A stretch of 64,000 nucleotides of DNA from NCBI GenBank assembly GCA_902776545.1, contig CACYQO010000001.1, positions 1-64,000 of the forward strand, read 5' to 3'. The notes beneath the pieces were generated by a model. It worked only from the letters and a program-made list of their open reading frames with translations, was not told where the DNA came from and did not search any database. Made by a program: the position numbers and the translations under genes. Below, one piece after another: positions 57,180-64,000 of this stretch (position 1 is its first letter; every line of letters begins with the position of its first letter). This DNA comes from an uncultured Prevotellaceae bacterium (GTDB lineage Bacteria > Bacteroidota > Bacteroidia > Bacteroidales > Bacteroidaceae).

Positions 57180-58784
57180 CTAAAATTTGCGTCGGATAAA
57201 ATTCAAGCATTCTTTCAGGATAACCGCCCCAGCTATTCTCATAATTCCATAATACAACAGCATCGCTATCACAACCCTGCTGATGAGCAACACCCAGAGC
57301 TTCAGGTAATCATCTATAAACAATAAACAATAAACCATAAACTCTCCCATCCACCAAGAGACAGCCATCACGCCAGCCGCAGCCAGCGCAAACGGCACGA
57401 TGTCCTTCAGGAACGACAGCAGCCCATATCCCATCAGTCTCCTGACGAAGAAATGCCACACAAACACCCATACTATATTTAATAAGGTGTAAGCCCAGAC
57501 CATCACAACGATGCCCTGACGCCAGAGGCTGACCATCATCGCAATCTGTAGCACTCCTAATGCCACCGTACTCCACAAGTAGATGTCGCTGCGATGCTGA
57601 CTGATCACCGAGTCTGTCAGCAACGTGGACAATGGCATAAACGCTCCACTCAGACACAGCAACGGCAATAGCGACGCTGCAAACGCCCACTTCTCGCCTA
57701 TCGCCAGCACAATAAACTCGTGCGACACCATCGCCAGGCAGAACAGCAACGGGAACGAAATGAAGGCCGTAAACCGCATCATCTTCCGCAGCACCGCCAA
57801 CTGCCGTTCCCGTTCGTCGCGCAGCCCTACGAGCACCGTCTGGTCCACCTGCCGCAGCATATTTCCCACGAGCAGGAAACACTTCGAACTCCACTGGTAG
57901 CCCTGGTTATAATGGCCCGTATTCGTCTTGCCGTAATAGTGTCCCAGCAGCAGATTCATCACATTATTATTTAGCTGTGTGAATATCGCCGACAGCATGA
58001 TCCTGAAGCTGAAGGGGAAAAGTCTTTTTAGAGGAATGAGGAAAGTGGAAAGAGGAAAGAGATTACCTTGGAGGGTGTTTTCCCCTCCTGAGTAGGCGAT
58101 TGCGTCTTCATGGAGCAATCTTCTGTTAGGGGTGGTCTGATCCGCCTCCAGACTATTCTCCTTCCTCATTCCTCCTTCCTCCTTCCTCGAAATACTCGGT
58201 CGCCACGTACTAAAATACCACAGCAACAACGTATTCACCGCAATATACATCAGATACTGCGTCGCCAGCGCCCAGTAGCCGAAGCCCATCGCCGCCATCG
58301 CCACACTCACGAGGCTCGACGAGAGCGTCGCCGTCATACCGCACTTCGCAATCTGCTTGATCTGCATCTGCTTCGTGAGATACGCCGACTGCGCCATACC
58401 GAAGCTTGAGAACACGAATCCTAAGAACACATAACGGCTCAGCGGAATCAGTTTCTGCTCGTGATAATAGTCCGCTATCAACGGGGCTGCGAACCACAGC
58501 GCCACATAGAGCACTACGCCAGCCACGATGTTAAACCAGAACACGGCGTTATAGTCCTCGTGCTTCGGCTCTCGCAGATTGATGAGGCCCGTCTTGAAAC
58601 CACTCGACTGCAGCTCGTTGGCAATCACGGAGAACACCGCCAGCATCGCCGTCATACCGTAGTCCGACGGATCCAGCAGTCGCCCTAAGATGATGCCAAA
58701 GGCCAGACCCAACAACTGCTGCACGCCGTTGTTCATCCCGCCCCAGAAGAGCCCTTTCGCCGTTTTCTCCTTTAGTGATTCCAT
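57180..58784 (-). CDS. oligosaccharide flippase (Wzx/MOP superfamily)
   Basis: 534 residues with ~12-14 membrane helices and the polysaccharide-exporter start (KTAKGLFWGGMNNGVQQLLG). It probably flips a lipid-linked glycan across the inner membrane for the glycan decorated by LicD and the acyltransferase. The gene holds three in-frame repeats: a family A piece at 57306-57342, which encodes the membrane peptide FMVYCLLFIDDYL, and a nested family C-B-C insertion at 58031-58190. The latter adds ~50 polar residues between two helices. The minus-strand -7 box is at 58795-58802, giving a leader of ~10 nt. Confidence 0.9.
   Translation of the reverse strand: MESLKEKTAKGLFWGGMNNGVQQLLGLAFGIILGRLLDPSDYGMTAMLAVFSVIANELQSSGFKTGLINLREPKHEDYNAVFWFNIVAGVVLYVALWFAAPLIADYYHEQKLIPLSRYVFLGFVFSSFGMAQSAYLTKQMQIKQIAKCGMTATLSSSLVSVAMAAMGFGYWALATQYLMYIAVNTLLLWYFSTWRPSISRKEEGGMRKENSLEADQTTPNRRLLHEDAIAYSGGENTLQGNLFPLSTFLIPLKRLFPFSFRIMLSAIFTQLNNNVMNLLLGHYYGKTNTGHYNQGYQWSSKCFLLVGNMLRQVDQTVLVGLRDERERQLAVLRKMMRFTAFISFPLLFCLAMVSHEFIVLAIGEKWAFAASLLPLLCLSGAFMPLSTLLTDSVISQHRSDIYLWSTVALGVLQIAMMVSLWRQGIVVMVWAYTLLNIVWVFVWHFFVRRLMGYGLLSFLKDIVPFALAAAGVMAVSWWMGEFMVYCLLFIDDYLKLWVLLISRVVIAMLLYYGIMRIAGAVILKECLNFIRRKF
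57306..57342 (-). repeat. repeat family A fragment inside flippase
   Basis: GTTTATTGTTTATAGATGAT on the coding strand, matching the left arm and inner start of family A; translated as a hydrophobic helix segment. Confidence 0.75.
58031..58190 (-). repeat. nested repeat C-B-C inside flippase
   Basis: Family C arm (58031-58061, GAGGAATGAGGAAAGTGG), a diverged family B copy (58079-58140, CCCCTCCTGAGTAGGC to AGGGGTGGTCTGA), then the inverted family C arm (58157-58190, CTTCCTCATTCCTCCTTCC). The reading frame stays open. Confidence 0.8.
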
Positions 58785-58794
58785 ATTGTCGCTG

Positions 58795-58802
58795 CAAAGT
58801 TA
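58795..58802 (-). promoter_or_regulatory. -7 promoter box of the flippase gene
   Basis: TAACTTTG on the minus strand, 11 bp upstream of the start codon. Confidence 0.7.
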
Positions 58803-59538
58803 GTGCAAAATTTCGAGTTAGCGAAGAGAAAGCTAATTTATTTGCTTTCTCAAGCATGAGAAATTTATCCAACTTGACTTTGATACGGCAAAATCCATAT
58901 TTAATGACATTTGACATAGTTGGAGCCATAAATGATTGTATATCAGGAGATAACATTTCTTCAAAGATTGACATTAATGACATAGAAACGACATAAGAAC
59001 GACATGCTAATGACATAAAAAACGACATATTTTTGGCACAACTGAGACATAAAGTCGGCAAGTACGATGGGTTTTGCAGGCACTAAAGTGGATAACTGAA
59101 GTCAACAAAGGGAAAGAAAGGATAAAGGAACGACTTAAATTCTCGGGAGAATTCAGAAGTTTAGACTGGGTAAAGTCCGAGTTTAAAGGCACTAAAGTCT
59201 CAAATTCTCTAGAGAATTTAAGAGAAAGGTGCCAGGTTACTACAAGAAAGGCCTAAGGCACGGATGGGTTTAGACTGTCCAAAGTGCAAGAAAGAAGTAT
59301 GTCGTTATCATGTCATTATTATGTCGTGTCTATGTCATTAAGTCATATTTTTAAAAACATGTATCTTATTGGTTTATAGCCGCTTAACTGAATACTTATG
59401 TCGAATGTCATTAAGATTTAAGTTTTTCATACTAATGAATTTACTTTTCGTATGAATACACATCAACCACAACACACCACAATACCACCAAAAGACCATC
59501 AAAATCGATTTATTTTATCTTTTTCTCCAAAAACTTCC
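58803..59538. other. gene-free stretch with helically spaced repeats
   Basis: About 740 bp. It contains family L (58970-59346) and imperfect hairpins inside it (AATTCTCGGGAGAATT and AATTCTCTAGAGAATT near 59134-59220). No ORF with coding character was seen. Confidence 0.6.
58970..59346. repeat. repeat family L: 11-bp-phased GACAT boxes as inverted pair
   Basis: Left arm GACAT at 58970, 58979, 58990, 59001, 59012 and 59024; right arm ATGTC at 59299, 59310, 59321 and 59332. Spacings are 9, 11, 11, 11, 12 and 11, 11, 11, close to one DNA helical turn. Confidence 0.8.
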
Positions 59539-59558
59539 TTTGTTTCCAAAATATTTCG

Positions 59559-59566
59559 TACTTTTG
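59559..59566 (+). promoter_or_regulatory. -7 promoter box (TACTTTTG) of candidate ncRNA
   Basis: TAnnTTTG match with TTTG at 59539-59542 (spacer 16, short of the usual 19-21). Confidence 0.6.
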
Positions 59567-59572
59567 CAACGC

Positions 59573-59905
59573 TATCTGCCCTTATGGCTAAGAAACCCTA
59601 ATCGTAGGGATGAGCCGCTGGGTGGGGCACTACATATTGAAAAGGCGTTACTGACGCTTTGTTTTTGGATATTCGAAACTTAGGAACTTCCGAATAGCTG
59701 TCCGAAACAAATGCAGATGTAACTCCACGGGGTGTAAGTATATACTCTCCGTAGTGTGCTGCGAGGGCTAACCATGTCCTCACAAGCACACTTTACGGGT
59801 GTACTATATTCTCCAGCGTGGGTGTTTACTCTGTCTGTTTACAGCTATAGGTTTCCTAAGACCTCGAATATCGAACAGGCAGATGTGTTAAGCACCCACG
59901 TTTTT
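59573..59905 (+). ncRNA. candidate structured non-coding RNA (~330 nt)
   Basis: The segment has a promoter just upstream and an intrinsic terminator at its end (CGTGGGTG 59817-59824 pairing with CACCCACG 59893-59900, then TTTTT; inner 9-bp stem CTGTCTGTT/AACAGGCAG with one G-U). Inside are several local hairpins: CCCTaatcgtAGGG, GCGTtactgACGC, TATTCG/CGAATA (59671-59700) and TGTGCT..GAGG/CCTC..AGCACA. The 5' ATCTGCC can alternatively pair with GGCAGAT at 59878-59884. No ORF fits. It is not RNase P, tmRNA or SRP RNA by the motifs I know. Family not recognised. Confidence 0.6.
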
Positions 59906-60021
59906 CGTTTGTAGTCATCACAACATGTTGAATCCGTTCGCTTTGGGTGTTTGCGGACAGCTATAAATGAATGAACTAACGATAAGGAAATAAAGCGTCT
60001 TTGACATCCTTGGTTGACTGA

Positions 60022-60141
60022 TTAACCAGAATTACGACCTCAGGGAACACATCAGTCGGACAAGCAATTGGATGTTTGCGCTCATACGGGCGTGGACTGT
60101 TAGATTGTTGTCTGATGTGGGCCGTCGTAAGCCTTGGTTAA
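60022..60141 (+). promoter_or_regulatory. structured leader of the restriction-modification operon
   Basis: TTAACCA (60022-60028) pairs with TGGTTAA (60135-60141), continuing with TTACGAC/GTCGTAA, ACATCAG/CTGATGT and AAGCAAT/ATTGTT as a rod of ~120 nt. TGGTT at 60011-60015 can pair instead with AACCA at 60024-60028, so two folds exclude each other. Confidence 0.55.
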
Positions 60142-60147
60142 ACACTT

Positions 60148-60188
60148 CTCTTCCACGCCCCCTTTTCAAAACAGAAGAGCGGGCTTTT
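60148..60188 (+). terminator. terminator-like hairpin abutting the methylase start codon
   Basis: CTCTTC (60148-60153) pairs with GAAGAG (60174-60179), or GCCC (60156-60159) with GGGC (60181-60184), followed by TTTTTA and then the ATG at 60190. It could be an attenuator or simply end an upstream RNA. Confidence 0.45.
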
Positions 60189-60189
60189 T

Positions 60190-61440
60190 ATGTCAAAGAA
60201 GAAATATACTTTCATAGATTTATTTGCAGGTTGCGGAGGCCTCTCTGAAGGCTTTCTGCAAACAGGCAGATATGAAGCCCTTGCACATGTTGAGTGGGAA
60301 CAGCCGATGGTGGAAACATTGAGACATCGGCTTGTGTCCAAATGGGGAGAGACGGAAGATGAGGCAAAAAGGAAAGTTATTCTTTTTGACATACAAAAAA
60401 CAGATGAACTAATTGATGGACTTTGGTCTGATGATGCAAACGCGAAATACGGCTTGCAAAATTCTGACGATGTAAAAACAACTGGCCTCAAAGGTCTTGT
60501 TGGAAAGAAACATGTAGACTTCATTATTGGTGGGCCGCCTTGTCAAGCCTATTCAATTCATGGTCGGGCTACGGATAAAGACTCCATGAATAATGATTAT
60601 CGTAATTTTTTATTTGAAAGTTTCTGCAAAGTGGTTGATGCTTTCCACCCTGATGTTTTTGTGTTTGAAAACGTAGGTGGATTGCTTAGCGCAAGGCCAG
60701 GTGGCATACCTGTACGAAACAGGATCTATGATGCTTTCACAAACATTGGCTATCAGATAAGAAAACCGGAGGAAATGCCATCAGCTCTATATGATGCTGC
60801 CAATTTCAATGTTCCTCAACATCGCCCCCGTGTAATAATCTTGGGGATAAGACATGATTCTAAATTGGATTTAGATGATTTGTACAAATCGATAGAGAAA
60901 GAACAAAATCCCAAGGTAAAATTGACGGTTAGAGATGCTATTGGTCAACTACCAGCACTTTATCCATTGCCGAAACAGGTGAAAGAAGGACGATATGTAA
61001 GATCCCATCAGTTAAATCCCCAACCAGATATTACGCAACACGATGCAAGGAATCATGGGCCTAGGGAAAGGGCAATATTCAAAGAATGGGTTGAGAAGAG
61101 CATGAACCACATCAGTCATCAGGCCATGATTGACTATTATTTTAAGAAGACTGGACATAAAACACTTTACCAAAAATACAAGAGCCTTGAATGGGATAAG
61201 CCTTCCCACACGGTTGTTGCTCATCTTAGCAAAGATGGATACATGTTCATCCATCCCGACTCTAAACAACAGAGAAGTATCACAATCCGAGAAGCTGCCT
61301 GCCTAATGACATTTCCTATGGACTATCAGTTCTTAGGCAGCACACCATACAACTACAAAATGATAGGCAATGCAGTACCTGTCAATTTTGCGAGTGCAAT
61401 AGCAAGAGGTTTATACAAAGCATTAGATAAGAAGAAATGA
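60190..61440 (+). CDS. C5-cytosine DNA methyltransferase (LlaJI-like M1)
   Basis: 416 residues with all C5-methylase motifs: I FIDLFAGCGGLSEGF, IV GGPPCQAYS (catalytic Cys118), VI VFENVGG, VIII QHRPRVIILG, and X GNAVPV near the C-terminus. The target-recognition region lies between VIII and X. It methylates cytosine C5 in the recognition site of the co-encoded restriction enzyme. Stop and next start overlap (ATGA). The start follows a terminator-like hairpin and structured leader, so its synthesis may be controlled. Confidence 0.95.
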   Translation: MSKKKYTFIDLFAGCGGLSEGFLQTGRYEALAHVEWEQPMVETLRHRLVSKWGETEDEAKRKVILFDIQKTDELIDGLWSDDANAKYGLQNSDDVKTTGLKGLVGKKHVDFIIGGPPCQAYSIHGRATDKDSMNNDYRNFLFESFCKVVDAFHPDVFVFENVGGLLSARPGGIPVRNRIYDAFTNIGYQIRKPEEMPSALYDAANFNVPQHRPRVIILGIRHDSKLDLDDLYKSIEKEQNPKVKLTVRDAIGQLPALYPLPKQVKEGRYVRSHQLNPQPDITQHDARNHGPRERAIFKEWVEKSMNHISHQAMIDYYFKKTGHKTLYQKYKSLEWDKPSHTVVAHLSKDGYMFIHPDSKQQRSITIREAACLMTFPMDYQFLGSTPYNYKMIGNAVPVNFASAIARGLYKALDKKK

Positions 61441-62171
61441 ATGTATTAGTAGCATGTGAAGAAAGCCAAGCAGTTTGCAAAGCCTTTAGAGAAAGAGGGC
61501 ATAATGCTTTCAGCTGTGACATATTAGAATGCAGCGGAGGTCATCCAGAATGGCATTTCAAACAGGATGTATTACAAGTAATTCCCAATCATGGTGGAAT
61601 GCTTGAAAGTGGTACAGAATATTATCTGCCAGAAGGTGAAAAATGGGATTTAATGATTGCCCATCCGCCTTGCACATATTTATCAGTAAGTGGAGCACGT
61701 TGGCTTTATCATCCTGATGACGCAGACTTACCAATTGAACAAAGAAGAGAACATCCCCATCATTTAGGAAGAAGAAAGATGAAGCAGGAGGCAATAGAGT
61801 TCTTCATGGAATTTACCAAAACAGATATTGAACATTGGGCCATCGAGAACCCTGTTGGATGCATGAACTCAGAATATCGAAAGCCAGACCAAATAGTTCA
61901 ACCATTTTGGTTTGGTGATCAAGCTTCAAAGAAGACCTGCTTGTGGCTTCACAACCTGCCTTTACTTAAGCCAACAAAAATGGTAGAAGAAGGCCCAAGA
62001 GTTGTATTGTCAAGTGGGCGTTCTTTACCAAAATGGTATTCGGATTCTTTCAACACGAAGATATCCACTGAAGAGAGAAGAAAACTAAGAAGTAAAACCT
62101 TCCCAGGTTTCGCTGAGGCACTAGCGGAACAATGGGGTAAATACATTGAAGAATATGCTGTACATTCGTAA
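61437..62171 (+). CDS. second cytosine-methyltransferase-like protein
   Basis: 244 residues. MNVLVACEESQAVCKAFRERG is the Rossmann start of small phage-type DNA cytosine methylases; IAHPPCTYLSVSG gives the catalytic Cys (motif IV) and WAIENPVGCM is a motif VI variant (ENP instead of ENV). It is about half the size of a standard C5 methylase and lacks a clear recognition domain. Two methylases ahead of McrB/McrC-like genes match LlaJI-type systems, where each enzyme modifies one strand of an asymmetric site. It overlaps both neighbours (4 and 17 nt). Confidence 0.75.
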   Translation: MNVLVACEESQAVCKAFRERGHNAFSCDILECSGGHPEWHFKQDVLQVIPNHGGMLESGTEYYLPEGEKWDLMIAHPPCTYLSVSGARWLYHPDDADLPIEQRREHPHHLGRRKMKQEAIEFFMEFTKTDIEHWAIENPVGCMNSEYRKPDQIVQPFWFGDQASKKTCLWLHNLPLLKPTKMVEEGPRVVLSSGRSLPKWYSDSFNTKISTEERRKLRSKTFPGFAEALAEQWGKYIEEYAVHS

Positions 62172-63687
62172 ATTATTCACACAGGATTTAAGAGACGGAA
62201 AACAAATCGCGTTTCCGAAAGAGCCATCGTATTCTTTCTTTTCGTTTGATTACCAGAACAGAGAGACTGATAGGAGAATAACTTTTACATTCAATGCAAG
62301 GTTTGAACAGTTCCAAGAATATGACGGTAAGGTTATTGCCACTCGTTTATATTCTGCAAGTTCAGAGTCAAGAATGGACGGAGAAGTAAAAGCATTCATA
62401 AGGGACGAGTTGAATGCTAAAGTTGATGACCTTTTAATCTTCAAGAATAAGGGAACCAAGTATACTGAATATGAGGTAATGTTTGTGCCTCAAAACAACA
62501 AGTATTATTCTTTACTTCTTAAACTGTGTGGCGGAGAAAATCATTCTGTTTATAGCACTGACCTCAAAATTAAATTTGATAGGAACGAACCTCTCCAGAG
62601 TATTTATTACGGTGCACCAGGCACAGGTAAATCTCATGAAATCAAAGAGAAAACAAAAGGAGAAGCCGTTATTCGCACAACATTCCATCCTGACAGCGAC
62701 TACTCTACATTCGTAGGAGCATATAAGCCAACAATGGATGATGTAGACGCGAAGGTAGTCCCTGTAGTTCTTGGCGAATCAGGAACGGTGTTCAACAAGA
62801 ATGAAGGAACGTACAAAGAAAAACGTATAGTCTATCAGTTCGTGATGCAGGCATTCTTGAAAGCATATCTGGGTGCTTGGAAGAAATATGCAGAGGCTGA
62901 TGGCAATGAAGTGGATCCGCAGTTTTTGATAATCGAGGAAATAAATCGAGGCAACTGTGCCCAGATATTCGGTGATCTGTTCCAACTGCTTGACCGAGGT
63001 GACAATGGATTTTCGGAATACCCCATTGAGGCTGACAACGACTTACAACGGGAAATAGAACGAGCCTTTATAGAACATAAGGATTATAAGCTGAAAGTAG
63101 GCGTTAAGATAAATGCAGAGGGTGCCGTAAAGGATTATACTAGTAACTATGGAGCGACGCTTTCCGAAGATATACAAAGCGGAAGGGTATTACTACTCCC
63201 CTCAAACCTCTATATTTGGGCTACGATGAATACAAGTGACCAAAGCCTGTTCCCCATCGATAGTGCCTTCAAACGCAGATGGGATTGGAAATACATGCCC
63301 ATTGAAAACGCTGAAAAGGGTTGGAGAATAAAGATCAATGGAAATGAATATGACTGGTATCAATTCTTGGAGGCTATAAACAAAGAGGTGTTTGGTCTAA
63401 CGCATAGTGAGGACAAGCAATTAGGCTATTTCTTCGCTAAAGCAAAAGATGGAATTATTGATGCTGAAACGCTGGTGAACAAGGTGTATTTCTACCTTTG
63501 GACGGATGTCTTCAAAGACTATGACTACGAGAGCCAAAAAGCATTCAGAAAGCCTAATAGTAATGAACCGATTGTGTTCAAAGACTTTTTCAGAAAAGGA
63601 CAAGAATTGGATGAGATAATGGCTGAACAAGTGCTGATCAATATGGAACTTGAAAAGCTAAACAAACCGCAAGATTTGTTTGAATGA
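62155..63687 (+). CDS. McrB-like AAA+ GTPase restriction subunit (LlaJI R1-like)
   Basis: 510 residues. The C-terminal ~350 are an McrB-type AAA+ motor: Walker A YYGAPGTGKS (about 153-160), Walker B IIEEINRGNCAQIFGDLFQ, and the GTP-specific sensor MNTSDQSLFPIDSAFKRRW. The N-terminal ~145 are beta-rich (ITFTFNARFEQFQEYDG; RDELNAKVDDLLIF) and may be a B3-like DNA-binding domain, as in LlaJI R1 proteins. McrB motors translocate DNA and activate the McrC-type nuclease encoded next. Start 62155 (ATG) rather than a TTG at 62146. Its TGA overlaps the next ATG. Confidence 0.9.
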   Translation: MLYIRKLFTQDLRDGKQIAFPKEPSYSFFSFDYQNRETDRRITFTFNARFEQFQEYDGKVIATRLYSASSESRMDGEVKAFIRDELNAKVDDLLIFKNKGTKYTEYEVMFVPQNNKYYSLLLKLCGGENHSVYSTDLKIKFDRNEPLQSIYYGAPGTGKSHEIKEKTKGEAVIRTTFHPDSDYSTFVGAYKPTMDDVDAKVVPVVLGESGTVFNKNEGTYKEKRIVYQFVMQAFLKAYLGAWKKYAEADGNEVDPQFLIIEEINRGNCAQIFGDLFQLLDRGDNGFSEYPIEADNDLQREIERAFIEHKDYKLKVGVKINAEGAVKDYTSNYGATLSEDIQSGRVLLLPSNLYIWATMNTSDQSLFPIDSAFKRRWDWKYMPIENAEKGWRIKINGNEYDWYQFLEAINKEVFGLTHSEDKQLGYFFAKAKDGIIDAETLVNKVYFYLWTDVFKDYDYESQKAFRKPNSNEPIVFKDFFRKGQELDEIMAEQVLINMELEKLNKPQDLFE

Positions 63688-64000
63688 AGATTCTGGTAGA
63701 GGAATATCAGTATGATGCTGCATTAGTGCGCGATGTGCTGGAAGGCGTAGATGCTTTACAAAATATCGAAGGACTCGTGTCGCTTAGCTATGTGGGCTAT
63801 TTCTACAACCCAAAGCTGAATGGGGGCAAGGGCGATACTGTGTTCATTCTACCTAAGGTGTTGATGAACGAACAAGGCAAAGTGTTCTCGAAGTACGCGC
63901 CTGACGACATCATCCACATGGATACCAGCAAACTGAATGATCAGGGAAGAAAGTTCCTCTATGAGTTTGCTGTATGGATATATAGGGCTGTAGATGTATA
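63684..64000 (+). CDS. McrC/LlaJI-type restriction nuclease, 5' part
   Basis: The first ~105 residues, open to the window end. The start MKILVEEYQYDAALVRDVL, then VSLSYVGYFYNPKLNGGKGD and TVFILPKVLM, resembles LlaJI R2/McrC-like proteins, whose N-terminus contacts McrB and whose C-terminus carries a PD-(D/E)xK nuclease; that part is beyond the window. ATGA overlap with the McrB-like gene means translational coupling. Confidence 0.75.
   Translation, partial: MKILVEEYQYDAALVRDVLEGVDALQNIEGLVSLSYVGYFYNPKLNGGKGDTVFILPKVLMNEQGKVFSKYAPDDIIHMDTSKLNDQGRKFLYEFAVWIYRAVDV

Noticed and set aside
59598-59789. 63-residue minus-strand ORF
   Set aside because: It lies inside the candidate structured RNA and has no coding character.
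59573-59905. Known housekeeping RNA (RNase P, tmRNA, SRP RNA)
   Set aside because: The GAGGAAAGTCC/ACAGAA words of RNase P, the tRNA-like ends of tmRNA and the GGAAGGAAGCA loop of SRP RNA are absent.

Overview
The window looks like chromosomal DNA of a gut- or rumen-type Bacteroidota, most probably a Prevotella/Segatella relative. The support is the promoter style (-7 box TAnnTTTG, sometimes with a -33 TTTG about 20 bp upstream), SusC/SusD genes, a hybrid two-component regulator, UpxY (NusG-like) antitermination proteins, a DUF4372 IS4-type transposase remnant and weak Shine-Dalgarno signals. No tRNA, rRNA or CRISPR array was seen.

Region 1 (1-17.4 kb) is an AT-rich accessory island read almost entirely on the + strand. 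After a truncated transposase and a truncated secreted-protein gene comes a membrane protein with a HEPN-like tail, then a UpxY antiterminator, a DUF1653 gene, a PD-(D/E)xK-type nuclease candidate paired with a degenerate uracil phosphoribosyltransferase-like protein, and a KwaA/KwaB-type (Kiwa) pair. Next is a tight seven-gene cluster: a protein with two GHKL ATPase domains, a receiver-domain protein, an HNH nuclease, an Eco57I/TaqI-class N6-adenine methyltransferase, a large ParA/MinD-like ATPase, an HD-domain protein and an AbiH-like protein. I do not recognise this combination as a named defence system, and it is the strongest novelty candidate here. The island ends in a chimeric ORF whose first ~36 codons are a second copy of the UpxY head and whose remaining ~110 codons are the C-terminus of elongation factor Ts.

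Region 2 (17.9-49.1 kb) is mostly a polysaccharide utilisation locus, probably for a xylan-like or ester-decorated plant glycan. It has three CE1-type esterases, two GH3 enzymes, one GH2 enzyme, SusC/SusD and a hybrid two-component sensor/regulator. An 80-bp conserved block lies at similar distances upstream of both minus-strand transcription units (GH3-CE1-CE1 and SusC-SusD-CE1-GH3) and is a good operator candidate. Interspersed are an outer-membrane protein, a RelE/HigB-like toxin with XRE antitoxin, a radical-SAM gene and its uracil-DNA-glycosylase-like partner split by an AAA ATPase, and a TPR-SpoIIE phosphatase.

Region 3 (49-58.8 kb) is surface-glycan and envelope work: a 16-residue-repeat protein, a polytopic membrane protein, a glycosyltransferase, a nucleotidyltransferase-aminotransferase fusion, an opine-dehydrogenase-like enzyme, LicD, an acyltransferase and a flippase. 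Region 4 (58.8-64 kb) holds a ~1.4 kb gene-free stretch with a candidate independent structured RNA (~59573-59905) and a structured leader, followed by a LlaJI/McrBC-like restriction-modification operon (two cytosine-methylase genes, McrB-like GTPase, McrC/LlaJI-like nuclease cut by the window edge).

Across regions 2-4 there are many short repeat families, several built as inverted pairs of short tandem oligomers. They occur between genes and also in frame inside coding sequences, sometimes nested, and in places supply start codons or a signal peptide.
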